6,860 nucleotides of DNA from an uncultured Subdoligranulum sp. (GTDB taxonomy: Bacteria; Bacillota_A; Clostridia; Oscillospirales; Ruminococcaceae): the NCBI RefSeq assembly GCF_937890665.1, contig NZ_CALADU010000188.1:1-6860 (forward strand), given 5' to 3'. Shown here in pieces: positions 1-6,708 of the stretch. The position numbers and the translations under genes are program-made. The first letter of the stretch is position 1; each line of letters starts with the position of its first letter. The notes beneath the pieces are model-generated. The model did no database searches, was not told the DNA's origin, and saw nothing but the letters and a program-made list of their open reading frames with translations.

Positions 1-20
1 TTATGCCCTTCTAGGGCTAA
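1..20. other. Short inverted repeat (stem-loop)
   Basis: The arms GCCCT (5-9) and AGGGC (13-17) flank a three-base loop. The outer TTA/TAA bases (1-3 and 18-20) extend the pairing around one unpaired base at 4. It lies beyond the larger hairpin downstream of glyQS and may be a second part of the same 3' processing or termination region. It has no T-run on either side, so I do not call it a terminator by itself. Confidence 0.4.
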
Positions 21-24
21 CCCA

Positions 25-47
25 AGCCCCCGGCTTTGCCGGGGGTT
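25..47 (-). terminator. GC-rich terminator-like hairpin after glyQS
   Basis: A perfect 8-bp stem, CCCCCGGC (27-34) with GCCGGGGG (38-45), closes a three-base loop. A25 and T47 can add an outer pair. It sits about 20 bases past the glyQS stop codon on the minus strand, which is the expected place for the transcript end. The minus-strand continuation is CTTGGGTTAG, so the U-tract of a classical intrinsic terminator is weak. The hairpin is symmetric and could also serve a plus-strand transcript entering from the left. Confidence 0.6.
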
Positions 48-65
48 CTGACTAAAAAAGGAAAA

Positions 66-1487
66 TCAGAACGCGATCTTTTTGGCGATGTAGTCCTTCA
101 GCTCGCTGATGGGCATACGGACCTGTTCCATCGTGTCGCGGTCGCGGACGGTCACGCAGTTGTCGGCCTCGGTCTTGTCGTCGCCCACAGTCTGGAAGTC
201 CACCGTGATGCACAGCGGCGTGCCGATCTCGTCCTGGCGGCGGTAGCGCTTGCCGATGGAACCCGCGTCGTCAAAGTCCACCATGAAGTCCTTCGCCAGT
301 TCGTTGCGGATCTCCATGGCCTTGTCGGACAGCTTCTTGGACAGCGGCAGCACCGCGCACTTGAAGGGCGCCAAGAACGGGTGCAGGCGCAGCACGGTGC
401 GCACGTCCTCCTTACCCTTGGCGTCCACCATGTGCTCCTCGTCGTAGGCTTCGCACAGGAAAGCCAGCGCCACGCGGTCGCAGCCCAGGGACGGCTCGAT
501 GACGTAGGGGATGTAGTGCTCGTTGGTCTCGGGGTCGAAGTACTCCAGGCTCTTGCCGGAAGCCTCCTGGTGGCGGGTCAGGTCGTAGTTGGTGCGGTCC
601 GCAATGCCCCACAACTCGCCCCAGTCGGTGAACGGGAAGGCGTACTCGATGTCGGTGGTGGCGCGGGAGTAGAAAGCCAGCTCGGCGGGCTCGTGGTCGC
701 GCAGGCGCAGGTTCTCTTCCTTGATGCCCAGGCTCAGCAACCAGTTCTTGCAGGTGTCCTTCCAGTAGGCGAACCATTCCAGGTCGGTGTCCGGCTTGCA
801 GAAGAACTCACATTCCATCTGCTCGAACTCGCGGGTACGGAAGGTGAAGTTGCCGGGGGTGATCTCATTGCGGAACGCCTTGCCCACCTGGCAGACGCCG
901 AAGGGCAGCTTGCGGCGGGTGGTGCGCTGGATGTTGGCAAAGTTCACGAAGATGCCCTGCGCGGTCTCCGGCCGCAGATAGCAGGTGGAGGAGGAATCCT
1001 CGGTTACGCCGATGGCGGTCTTGAACATCAGGTTGAATTTGCGGATGGGGGTGAAGTCGTGCTTGCCGCAGACGGGGCAGACCACTTCCTCATGGCTGGC
1101 GATAAAGGCGTCCATCTCGTCAAAAGTCATGGCGTCCACATCCACGTTCTTGCCCTGTTCGCAGTCAGCGATCAGTTTGTCGGCGCGGTGGCGGCTCTTA
1201 CAGGCACGGCAGTCCAGCAGCGGGTCCGAGAAGCTGGCCACGTGGCCGGTGGTGACCCACACCTGGGGGTTCATCAGGATGGCGGCGTCCAGCCCGACGT
1301 TGTAGGGGCTTTCCTGCACGAACTTCTTCAGCCAGGCCTTCTTCACGTTGTTCTTGAACTCAACGCCCAGGGGGCCGTAGTCCCAACTGTTGGCCAGGCC
1401 GCCGTAGATCTCGCTGCCGGGATAGATGAACCCGCGGTTTTTGCACAGGTTGACGATCATATCCAGCGTCTTTTCACTGTTCTTCAC
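66..1487 (-). CDS. glyQS: Glycine--tRNA ligase, single-chain (alpha2) type
   Basis: Class II aminoacyl-tRNA synthetase that charges tRNA-Gly with glycine using ATP in the cytoplasm. The 473-residue product has the usual length for the one-subunit bacterial form (about 460 residues), not the separate GlyQ/GlyS alpha-beta form. Visible landmarks are the N-terminal block [20 protein letters not shown] (18-37), two cysteine pairs C93/C96 and C137/C140 that fit a zinc site, and class II motif 2 with FRNEI (205-209) followed by [14 protein letters not shown] (216-229). Motif 3 is [14 protein letters not shown] (331-344), and a C-terminal anticodon-binding domain begins near LHPFLAPFK (368-376). I chose the GTG at 1485-1487 because AAGGAG (1496-1501, minus strand) lies eight bases upstream and conserved sequence begins at this point. 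The in-frame ATG at 1544 would lie upstream of that site. The stop is TGA at 66-68. No motif is missing, so the gene looks intact. It is transcribed divergently from gene A. Confidence 0.97.
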   Translation of the reverse strand: MKNSEKTLDMIVNLCKNRGFIYPGSEIYGGLANSWDYGPLGVEFKNNVKKAWLKKFVQESPYNVGLDAAILMNPQVWVTTGHVASFSDPLLDCRACKSRHRADKLIADCEQGKNVDVDAMTFDEMDAFIASHEEVVCPVCGKHDFTPIRKFNLMFKTAIGVTEDSSSTCYLRPETAQGIFVNFANIQRTTRRKLPFGVCQVGKAFRNEITPGNFTFRTREFEQMECEFFCKPDTDLEWFAYWKDTCKNWLLSLGIKEENLRLRDHEPAELAFYSRATTDIEYAFPFTDWGELWGIADRTNYDLTRHQEASGKSLEYFDPETNEHYIPYVIEPSLGCDRVALAFLCEAYDEEHMVDAKGKEDVRTVLRLHPFLAPFKCAVLPLSKKLSDKAMEIRNELAKDFMVDFDDAGSIGKRYRRQDEIGTPLCITVDFQTVGDDKTEADNCVTVRDRDTMEQVRMPISELKDYIAKKIAF

Positions 1488-1495
1488 TTTTATTA

Positions 1496-1501
1496 CTCCT
1501 T
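1496..1501 (-). promoter_or_regulatory. glyQS ribosome binding site
   Basis: The minus strand reads AAGGAG here, eight bases before the GTG at 1487. This near-perfect Shine-Dalgarno sequence decides the start in favour of GTG over the upstream in-frame ATG at 1544. Confidence 0.85.
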
Positions 1502-1503
1502 CC

Positions 1504-1555
1504 GCGTAGCTGGCTGCCACGCAAAGCAAATTACCGCGCCGCACGAACCGGGCGC
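1504..1555 (-). other. Two stem-loops in the glyQS leader
   Basis: The glyQS 5' leader (about 70 bases from the predicted start near 1558) contains two hairpins when read on the minus strand. The first is GCGCC/GGCGC (1551-1555 with 1536-1540) around a 10-base loop. The second is GCGTGGC/GCTACGC (1522-1516 with 1510-1504), seven pairs with one G-U, around loop AGCCA. The second ends two bases before the Shine-Dalgarno sequence. The leader is far too short for a T-box riboswitch and lacks the conserved T-box TGGNACCGCG element. Any regulatory role is inference. Confidence 0.4.
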
Positions 1556-1564
1556 AATAGGCTT

Positions 1565-1593
1565 ATTATAGCATAGGCGGCGGGCGTACACAA
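1565..1593 (-). promoter_or_regulatory. glyQS promoter
   Basis: On the minus strand, -35 TTGTGT (1593-1588), a 17-base spacer, and -10 TATAAT (1570-1565) preceded by TGC (1573-1571) form a sigma-A type promoter with an extended -10. Transcription should start near 1558, giving a leader of about 70 bases. The -35 matches consensus only in TTG; the TG extension would compensate. Confidence 0.7.
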
Positions 1594-1613
1594 GCATGGG
1601 ATGGCGGCAGCGG

Positions 1614-1642
1614 TTGAAAAGTGGTCCTGTCGTTGGTATAAT
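1614..1642 (+). promoter_or_regulatory. Promoter of gene A
   Basis: The -35 TTGAAA (1614-1619) and the perfect -10 TATAAT (1637-1642) are separated by exactly 17 bases, with TGG just before the -10. The match to the housekeeping sigma-A consensus is strong. The predicted start near 1649 gives a leader of about 50 bases before the ATG at 1701. It lies back to back with the glyQS promoter, with about 20 bases between the two -35 boxes. Confidence 0.8.
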
Positions 1643-1683
1643 TGGAAAGAAACGCGACACAGAAAGTAAAAATGACTCAATAA

Positions 1684-1690
1684 AGAAGGG
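1684..1690 (+). promoter_or_regulatory. Gene A ribosome binding site
   Basis: AGAAGGG lies ten bases before the ATG at 1701. The following GGCGG resembles the AAAGGCGG that precedes genes B and C, and all three products begin M-R-S-K. This supports 1701 over the open-frame ATG at 1596, which lies upstream of the promoter. Confidence 0.65.
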
Positions 1691-1700
1691 CGGCACAGAA

Positions 1701-4112
1701 ATGCGCAGCAAGGGGATCATGGAATGGAAAGAGTGGGTCCAAAAGCATATCCTTCTCAGTATAATCCTGCTGATTCAGGTTTTGTTTTTGCTGTTTTTAG
1801 CGGTAGGATTGTTTCGGCCGGCATACTCGGTACGGATGACAGCACAAAACTTTACAGAGGCGATCTCCTCTGCGGCAGGTGATGAATATCAAGTCGCAGT
1901 GGATGGCGAAGCGATGCGCTTTACTATTGCGGACGATGTCAAGCGGCTTTCGATTGAGGATGATACAAACGAAACTGTTTTGACTGCGCTGAAGTCAGAC
2001 GGCTTTGCGCTGCGGTCCGGTGCCTATCTGGTGACGGTCCACTATACAGCAGATTCGACGTCGCCCAGCACGGAAGCGGCAAAGATCCAGCTCAAAGAGC
2101 CGCGGTTTACCAAGCTTGTGTACAACGAAAGTATGACGCTGGATGGCGCCGGTAATGAGGTGACCACACGGCTGTGGGTGCCGTTAGGGGCCAATGCACA
2201 GGACGTGGAATTGACTCTGACCCCGCGGGGGGAGTGCAACTTTCAAATTGAGGAAATTCTTGTGGAAGAACAGCCGGTTTACCGCTGGGTCCGGCTGCTG
2301 GGCTTTCTCCTGCTGTTTGCGGCAGTGGACTTTGTGGGAATTTGGCTTTTTACCGGGAATATGGGCAAACCGTCGGATATTCTGCGACGGTATAAAGTGC
2401 CGTTTGCCTTGGGACTGGTATGCCTGCTTGCCTGTCTGCCGTTTTTCTGCGACGGGATTTTGTGGGGTGACGATATGGATTTCCACCTCACGCGTATCGC
2501 GCATCTTGCGCAGAGTTTGCAGGAAGGGCAGTTCCCGGTTCGCATGTATACCGATATGCTCAACGGGTATGGCTACGCAGCACCGCTGTATTACTGCGAT
2601 ATTTTCCTGTACATTCCGGCTGTTCTGTTTAACTGTATGCTGCCGCTGCAGACCTGCTACAAAATCTATGGCGTACTGGTGACCGCGGCCACTGCTGCGA
2701 TCAGTTACACAAGCCTGCGTCATATTCTCAAGCACAAAGAGATCGCTGTGGTAGGAACAGCGTTGTATCTGCTTGCAGGTTATCGGTTGTGCAATGTGCA
2801 TATGCGGGCAGCGGTAGGGGAGTATACCGCAATGACCTGGCTGCCGTTGTTCGTGTGGGGAATGTACAAAATATATACGCACCAAAAGCCTGCCTGGAGG
2901 CAATGGATGCCGCTGGCGGTCGGCATGGCGGGGCTTGTGCTCTGTCATGTGATCTCTTTTGAAATCACATGCGTGTTTTTGCTGATGTTCTGCCTGCTTC
3001 GTGCAAAAGAAACTTTCAAGATTTCACGTTTGGGCGCGCTCTGCAAGGCTGCAGGAACCTGTGTGGCGCTCTGCGCCTGGTTCCTGATCCCGATGCTGCA
3101 TTCGATGGCAACTCAGAAAATTCTGGGCACGCAGGCGCTGCCGGCAGATTTTCAGAGCAACGGGGTATCCCTAAATCAACTGCTTGAGCTTTTCCCTTTC
3201 CAGAAATACAGCAACTCACTGGGGGCGCTTGGTGCCGCTGTGACGATCGGCACGCTGATCGCTGTCTTTGTGCTGGCGCAACGGGCCCGTTGGAAGCGGC
3301 TTCCTCAAAATGTTCTTCGACTGCTACAATGCAGTTTGCTTCTGGGCGTTTTGTCGGCTGTATTCGCTCTCAATGCATTCCCCTGGAACAGCCTGCTGAG
3401 CCACGTGGAAGGAACGTTTGTCCATAAAATTTTGGCTCTGGCGCAATTTCCCTGGAGATATTTGACGATCAGCACGATTCTTCTGGTAGTGGCGGCTGCT
3501 GCGGCGTTGCATATCTTACAGCAAAACCGGCCCGAACTGTACCGAAAGGCCCAGACTCTTTTGCTGTCCACGGCGGTGTTGTATACGGCTTTGTTTAGCT
3601 ACAATCTTTTTCAAGTGCGTACAGAGGTCGTCAAATATGATCCTATTGCGCGGGACGAAAACACCATCGGCATGGCAGAATACAAACTGCCGGGTGATGC
3701 GGACCTGAATTACGCCCGACCTCAATCGGAAAATGCTGACTTGCAGATCAAGTGGTATGACAAAACGGACGGCATAGCCCACATCACATTGGAGAATACC
3801 GGGGATGCAGAAGCAACGGTCACGCTGCCGATATTCGACTATGGCAATTATCATGCAGTGGATACCGAAGGCACCGAGTGGCCGATGACGATGTCGGAAG
3901 ATTCCCTGCTGCAAATCACCGTCCCTGGCGGGTACAGCGGCGCGATCTCGATAGAATACAAAGAGCCGCTCCTGTGGAGAGCGGCTGAGCTGGTATCTCT
4001 TGCAACCTGCGGCGGCGTGCTGGCGCTTTGGCTGCGCGACAAGAAGAAGCGGAAATCACAACAACTGCCGGGCGATTTCAAGGGCCAGGTCCAGCAGGGC
4101 GGAACGCTGTAA
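1701..4112 (+). CDS. Gene A: polytopic membrane protein, GT-C/YfhO-like (PTPS-related type)
   Basis: The 803-residue product has about 14 likely membrane helices. In order: a basic N-terminus and anchor helix (about 17-37); a hydrophilic beta-rich domain (about 41-195) with SGAYLVTVHYTAD (106-118) and RLWVPLG (157-163); helices near 197-218 and 233-250; an outer loop with WGDDMDFHLTRI (255-266) and FPVRMYTDMLNGYGYAAPLY (278-297); several helices with AVGEYTAMTWLP (371-382) and CHVISFE (415-421). Then come a basic loop (527-541), SHVEGTF and FPWRYL (567-588), a second beta domain (about 645-755), a last helix (757-777) and a KKKRK tail. The positive-inside rule places both beta domains and the GDD loop outside the cell. 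GT-C glycosyltransferases carry catalytic acidic residues in such a loop, so a role in surface-polymer or lipid-linked sugar chemistry is plausible. I match it from memory to YfhO and PF10131-type proteins, which are poorly characterised; the substrate is unknown. It has its own promoter and a homologue directly downstream. Confidence 0.85.
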   Translation: MRSKGIMEWKEWVQKHILLSIILLIQVLFLLFLAVGLFRPAYSVRMTAQNFTEAISSAAGDEYQVAVDGEAMRFTIADDVKRLSIEDDTNETVLTALKSDGFALRSGAYLVTVHYTADSTSPSTEAAKIQLKEPRFTKLVYNESMTLDGAGNEVTTRLWVPLGANAQDVELTLTPRGECNFQIEEILVEEQPVYRWVRLLGFLLLFAAVDFVGIWLFTGNMGKPSDILRRYKVPFALGLVCLLACLPFFCDGILWGDDMDFHLTRIAHLAQSLQEGQFPVRMYTDMLNGYGYAAPLYYCDIFLYIPAVLFNCMLPLQTCYKIYGVLVTAATAAISYTSLRHILKHKEIAVVGTALYLLAGYRLCNVHMRAAVGEYTAMTWLPLFVWGMYKIYTHQKPAWRQWMPLAVGMAGLVLCHVISFEITCVFLLMFCLLRAKETFKISRLGALCKAAGTCVALCAWFLIPMLHSMATQKILGTQALPADFQSNGVSLNQLLELFPFQKYSNSLGALGAAVTIGTLIAVFVLAQRARWKRLPQNVLRLLQCSLLLGVLSAVFALNAFPWNSLLSHVEGTFVHKILALAQFPWRYLTISTILLVVAAAAALHILQQNRPELYRKAQTLLLSTAVLYTALFSYNLFQVRTEVVKYDPIARDENTIGMAEYKLPGDADLNYARPQSENADLQIKWYDKTDGIAHITLENTGDAEATVTLPIFDYGNYHAVDTEGTEWPMTMSEDSLLQITVPGGYSGAISIEYKEPLLWRAAELVSLATCGGVLALWLRDKKKRKSQQLPGDFKGQVQQGGTL

Positions 4113-4211
4113 ACGGCAGGTAGCAACAGGGCATGCTATAATCAACTTTATAATACGGGATTATATGGCCTGCAGTCATAAACTGTGGCTGTCCCGAAAG
4201 GCGGATCATCA
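4113..4211 (+). promoter_or_regulatory. Spacer between A and B with extended -10 promoter
   Basis: TGCTATAAT (4134-4142) is an extended -10 identical to the one in front of glyQS. No good -35 stands 16-18 bases upstream, so the TG element would have to carry recognition. Transcription would start near 4149, about 60 bases before the ATG at 4212. A second TATAAT lies at 4149-4154. No terminator hairpin with a T-run is visible after the gene A stop, so readthrough from gene A is also likely. AAAGGCGG (4197-4204) is the ribosome binding site, seven bases before the gene B start. Confidence 0.55.
4149..4189 (+). other. Inverted repeats downstream of the spacer -10
   Basis: TATAAT (4149-4154) and ATTATA (4160-4165) form a palindrome around ACGGG. 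Immediately after, GCC..CAGT (4168-4176) can pair with ACTG..GGC (4182-4189) around loop CATAA, with a small internal bulge. Their position over the predicted transcription start suits an operator or leader stem-loop. The arms are short and this is not demonstrated. An exact second copy lies at 6646-6686. Confidence 0.3.
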
Positions 4212-5924
4212 ATGAGAAGTAAAAGAAAAGTATGTGCAGTATGGCGATGGTTGCAGAGGCATAGAATATTTTCCGTTGTATTGCTGCTACAGCTCGTGAC
4301 GTTATTATGGCTGATGGCAGGGCTGTTCCAAGCAGAGGCGGAGGTCAAAGTCCTGCCACAAAATTTTGGAGAATCGGCCCAAAAGAACAGTAGTGATTAC
4401 CCGGATGAATACACGGCAGAGTTGACCGACAATGGGCTGCAGGTAAAAGTAGCAACGGAGTTCAAAGAGTCAGCGGATAAGCAGGATGCTCAATTGCCGG
4501 TGCTGCTTTCTGAACCCGTTGCGTTAAAATCCGGGGCCTATAAAATGGAAATCGCGTATGAAACGGACTCTGACACCGCAGGAGAAACGGCTGCGCGGGT
4601 AACACTGGAGGACAGACGCCTCAAAGAGCTGGTGCACGGCGACGAGGTCCTGATGCGTGGCGCAGATTATACGGCAGAAGGGCGCATATGGGTACCACTG
4701 GGGGCGGATGCTTCGGACGTTGTTGTGCAAATCACGCCTCAAGGTGACTGTGATTTCACGATCCAAAGCATTGTCTTGCACGAACAGTGGAGCTATCGGG
4801 TGGTGCGCTTATTGGCCTGTCTGCTGATTTTTGCCGCTGTGGATGCTGGGGGACTCTGTCTCTTTGCAGAAGGGGTGAGAGGCTGCCGCAGGTTCTGTAG
4901 GACGCATCGGGTACTGCTGCTTCTTACATTGGTTTGCCTGCTGGCTTGTTTTCCACTTTTTGGTGATGGGCTATTGAAAGGTGATGACCGTTCCTTTCAT
5001 TTGACACGAATCGTTCAAGTGGCTTATTCCATGGAAGCAGGACAATTCCCCGTGCGACTGTACACAAATGCCATCAACGGGTTTGGCTATGCTTCACCGC
5101 TATATTATTGCGATCTCTTTTTGTATCTCCCGGCAATACTTTACAACTGTATGGTTCCGCTGCAACTTTGCTATAAGATCTATGCTGTAGTGGTAACTGC
5201 GCTTACCTGTGTATTTTGCTATCAGGGATTGAAGCATTTGAATCTTTCGATCCAAGCGGCTGTGGCGGGTACGACGCTTTATTTGTTGGCAGGCTACCGG
5301 CTGGTAAATGTGTTTCTGCGCTTTGCAGTTGGCGAGTATACAGCCATGATGTGGCTGCCGTTGGTGATATGGGGAGTCTATGCGATCTATACCCATGAAA
5401 AAGCTACCTGGAAAGACTGGTTGCCATTGGCGGTGGGAATGGCGGGCATTGTGCAGTGCCATGTGATCTCTTTTGAATTGGTTTGTTTGTTCCTTGCATT
5501 TTTCTGCTTGTTGGCTGTGAAGAGGACGTTTAGAGTCAGCACACTTTTGGCTTTGGCAAAAGCGGCACTGGTGGCGTTGGAACTGAGCCTTTGGTTCCTT
5601 ATTCCAATGCTGTGGTCAATGGCGACGCAGGATATTGAAGTTACCAAACGCTTTGCGACAGATTTCCAGACAAACGGAACGTCTTTGTACCAGATGTTGG
5701 GACTGTTCTCTGGCCAGAAGGACTCTAATTCGCTGGGAACCTTAGGGGCGGCCATGGTGCTGGGGGCGCTTTTGACGGCAGGACTGTTGGGGCAAACAAT
5801 ATCCGCGAAAGAAGCTTATAATGCAGTGTGCATTGCTGATGAGCGGCATCTGCGTTTTGTTTGCGTGGAATTTGTTCCCCTGGAACAGCTTGCTGAGCCA
5901 TGTGGAAGGAACATTTCTTCATAA
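4212..5924 (+). CDS. Gene B, N-terminal part: GT-C/YfhO-like membrane protein, truncated
   Basis: The 570-residue reading frame begins MRSKRK at an ATG seven bases after AAAGGCGG; a GTG at 4185 in the same frame overlaps that site and is not preferred. It repeats the gene A plan: a basic N-terminus, an anchor helix (about 20-40), an extracytoplasmic beta-rich domain (about 41-195) with SGAYKMEIAYETD (107-119), and a membrane core. The core carries KGDDRSFHLTRI (256-267), FPVRLYTNAINGFGYASPLY (279-298), AVGEYTAMMWLP (372-383) and CHVISFE (416-422). The core motifs are nearly unchanged from gene A while the ectodomain is much more diverged. Homology stops near residue 526; the last roughly 43 residues are out-of-frame sequence ending at TAA 5922-5924. 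The product lacks the last four or so helices and the C-terminal beta domain, so it is probably non-functional alone. Confidence 0.8.
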   Translation: MRSKRKVCAVWRWLQRHRIFSVVLLLQLVTLLWLMAGLFQAEAEVKVLPQNFGESAQKNSSDYPDEYTAELTDNGLQVKVATEFKESADKQDAQLPVLLSEPVALKSGAYKMEIAYETDSDTAGETAARVTLEDRRLKELVHGDEVLMRGADYTAEGRIWVPLGADASDVVVQITPQGDCDFTIQSIVLHEQWSYRVVRLLACLLIFAAVDAGGLCLFAEGVRGCRRFCRTHRVLLLLTLVCLLACFPLFGDGLLKGDDRSFHLTRIVQVAYSMEAGQFPVRLYTNAINGFGYASPLYYCDLFLYLPAILYNCMVPLQLCYKIYAVVVTALTCVFCYQGLKHLNLSIQAAVAGTTLYLLAGYRLVNVFLRFAVGEYTAMMWLPLVIWGVYAIYTHEKATWKDWLPLAVGMAGIVQCHVISFELVCLFLAFFCLLAVKRTFRVSTLLALAKAALVALELSLWFLIPMLWSMATQDIEVTKRFATDFQTNGTSLYQMLGLFSGQKDSNSLGTLGAAMVLGALLTAGLLGQTISAKEAYNAVCIADERHLRFVCVEFVPLEQLAEPCGRNISS

Positions 5925-6609
5925 AGTGCTTACTTTGCCGCAGTTCCCGTGGAGATACCTGACGATTGCAACGATGCTGCTAAGCGTGGCGGCAGCAGTT
6001 TCGCTGGAAGTTCTGAGAAAGTGGAAACCTGCGGTGTATAAGCCGGTACTGATTGGCTTGACGACGGTGGCTGTACTCTACACGGCTCTGTTTGGATATA
6101 ACCTGTATCAGGTCCGAACCCAGGAAACATTCTATACGGCAATTCCTCAAAACAAAAATTCTATCGGAACCGGGGAATATCTTCTGCCGGGAGCGGTGGA
6201 TCGAAACCGCATCCGCCCGCAGTCGGATCAGCAATCGCTGGTGGTCAAATGGTACGACAAAGTCGATGGCGTGACATACATCACGCTGGAAAATAACAGC
6301 GACGAAGAAGCTACGGTGGTTCTTCCGATTTATGATTATGGCAATTATTACGCACAGGATACGGAAGGTACGCAGTTCCCCTTGGAAATGACGGAAAATT
6401 CCCTGCTGCAAATCACCGTCCCCGGCGGGTACAGCGGTGCGATCTCGATAGAATACAAAGAGCCGCTCCTGTGGAGAGCGGCTGAGCTGGTATCTCTTGC
6501 AACCTGCGGCGGCGTGCTGGCGCTTTGGCTGCGCGACAAGAAGAAGCGGAAATCACAACAACTGCCGGGCGATTTCAAGGGCCAGGTCCAGCAGGGCGGA
6601 ACGCTGTAA
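5821..6609 (+). CDS. Gene B, C-terminal part in shifted frame
   Basis: This frame, readable from an ATG at 5821, gives 262 residues aligning to gene A from about residue 543 to the end. It holds a helix ending in FPWNSLLSHVEGTF, the FPWRYL block, two further helices, the second extracytoplasmic beta domain (LPIYDYGNYYAQDTEG is the counterpart of LPIFDYGNYHAVDTEG) and the final helix with a KKKRK tail. Its last 56 residues are identical to gene A in both DNA and protein. AAAGAAG (5808-5814) is only a weak ribosome binding site for that ATG, and the frame overlaps the upstream one by 104 bases. I see it as the displaced 3' part of gene B, not an independent gene. Upstream in the same frame, GKQYPRKKLI restores a basic cytoplasmic loop like the one in gene A. 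Confidence 0.6.
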   Translation: MQCALLMSGICVLFAWNLFPWNSLLSHVEGTFLHKVLTLPQFPWRYLTIATMLLSVAAAVSLEVLRKWKPAVYKPVLIGLTTVAVLYTALFGYNLYQVRTQETFYTAIPQNKNSIGTGEYLLPGAVDRNRIRPQSDQQSLVVKWYDKVDGVTYITLENNSDEEATVVLPIYDYGNYYAQDTEGTQFPLEMTENSLLQITVPGGYSGAISIEYKEPLLWRAAELVSLATCGGVLALWLRDKKKRKSQQLPGDFKGQVQQGGTL

Positions 6610-6708
6610 ACGGCAGGTAGCAACAGGGCATGCTATAATCAACTTTATAATACGGGATTATATGGCCTGCAGTCATAAACTGTGGCTGTCCCGAAAGGCG
6701 GATCATCA
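6610..6708 (+). promoter_or_regulatory. Spacer between B and C, exact copy of the A-B spacer
   Basis: It holds the same TGCTATAAT (6631-6639), palindrome (6646-6662), weak stem-loop (6665-6686) and AAAGGCGG ribosome binding site (6694-6701). Gene C would therefore have the same promoter and translation signals as gene B. Confidence 0.55.

Larger units (their letters stand above)
3942..4363 (+). repeat. Long exact direct repeat, copy 1
   Basis: This 422-base stretch is identical to 6439-6860, at an offset of 2497 bases. It spans the last 56 sense codons and stop of gene A, the whole 99-base spacer, and the first 152 bases of gene B. Just upstream, 3901-3941 differs from its partner at only two positions (3926 and 3941, both synonymous). 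Further left the genes are clearly diverged. Confidence 0.97.
4212..6609 (+). pseudogene. Gene B: frameshifted homologue of gene A
   Basis: Homology to gene A runs end to end, but the reading frame changes once between about 5787 and 5824. Between two aligned anchors (the Leu codon at 3273 in A or 5787 in B, and the Gln codon at 3327 in A or 5824 in B), gene B is 17 bases shorter. A single 17-base loss is therefore enough to explain both the shorter loop and the shift. Past this point the genes run to their stops with equal length (786 bases), so there is no second indel. With the shift repaired the product would be about 798 residues. Whether it is a real mutation, a sequencing error or a functional split is undecided. 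Confidence 0.75.

Noticed and set aside
1485..1544. glyQS starting at the in-frame ATG at 1544
   Set aside because: The added 19 residues do not resemble the family N-terminus, and the strong AAGGAG lies downstream of that ATG, placed exactly for the GTG at 1487.
36..1571. A 511-codon open frame on the plus strand, antisense to glyQS
   Set aside because: It is an exact antisense shadow of a strongly conserved synthetase. Its translation is V/A/G/L/H-rich low-complexity sequence with no recognisable domain, and there is no ribosome binding site at its start.
1596..1700. Gene A starting at the ATG at 1596
   Set aside because: That ATG lies upstream of the gene A promoter. The homologous genes B and C begin with the same MRSK start as the ATG at 1701, which has a ribosome binding site.
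2184..2948. Long minus-strand open frame inside gene A (and similar ones at 3516-3914, 5100-5462 and 5980-6411)
   Set aside because: They mirror the membrane-protein reading frame and appear at equivalent places in A and B only because the sense genes are homologous. They have no start signals or domain features.
4165..4215. A small open frame through the spacer (from 4000, repeated at 6497)
   Set aside because: It overlaps the gene A tail in another frame. It occurs twice only because the DNA repeat contains it.
5787..5824. Programmed ribosomal frameshifting in gene B
   Set aside because: No recognised slippery heptamer or stimulatory structure is apparent, gene A has no such signal, and a 17-base length difference explains the shift more simply.
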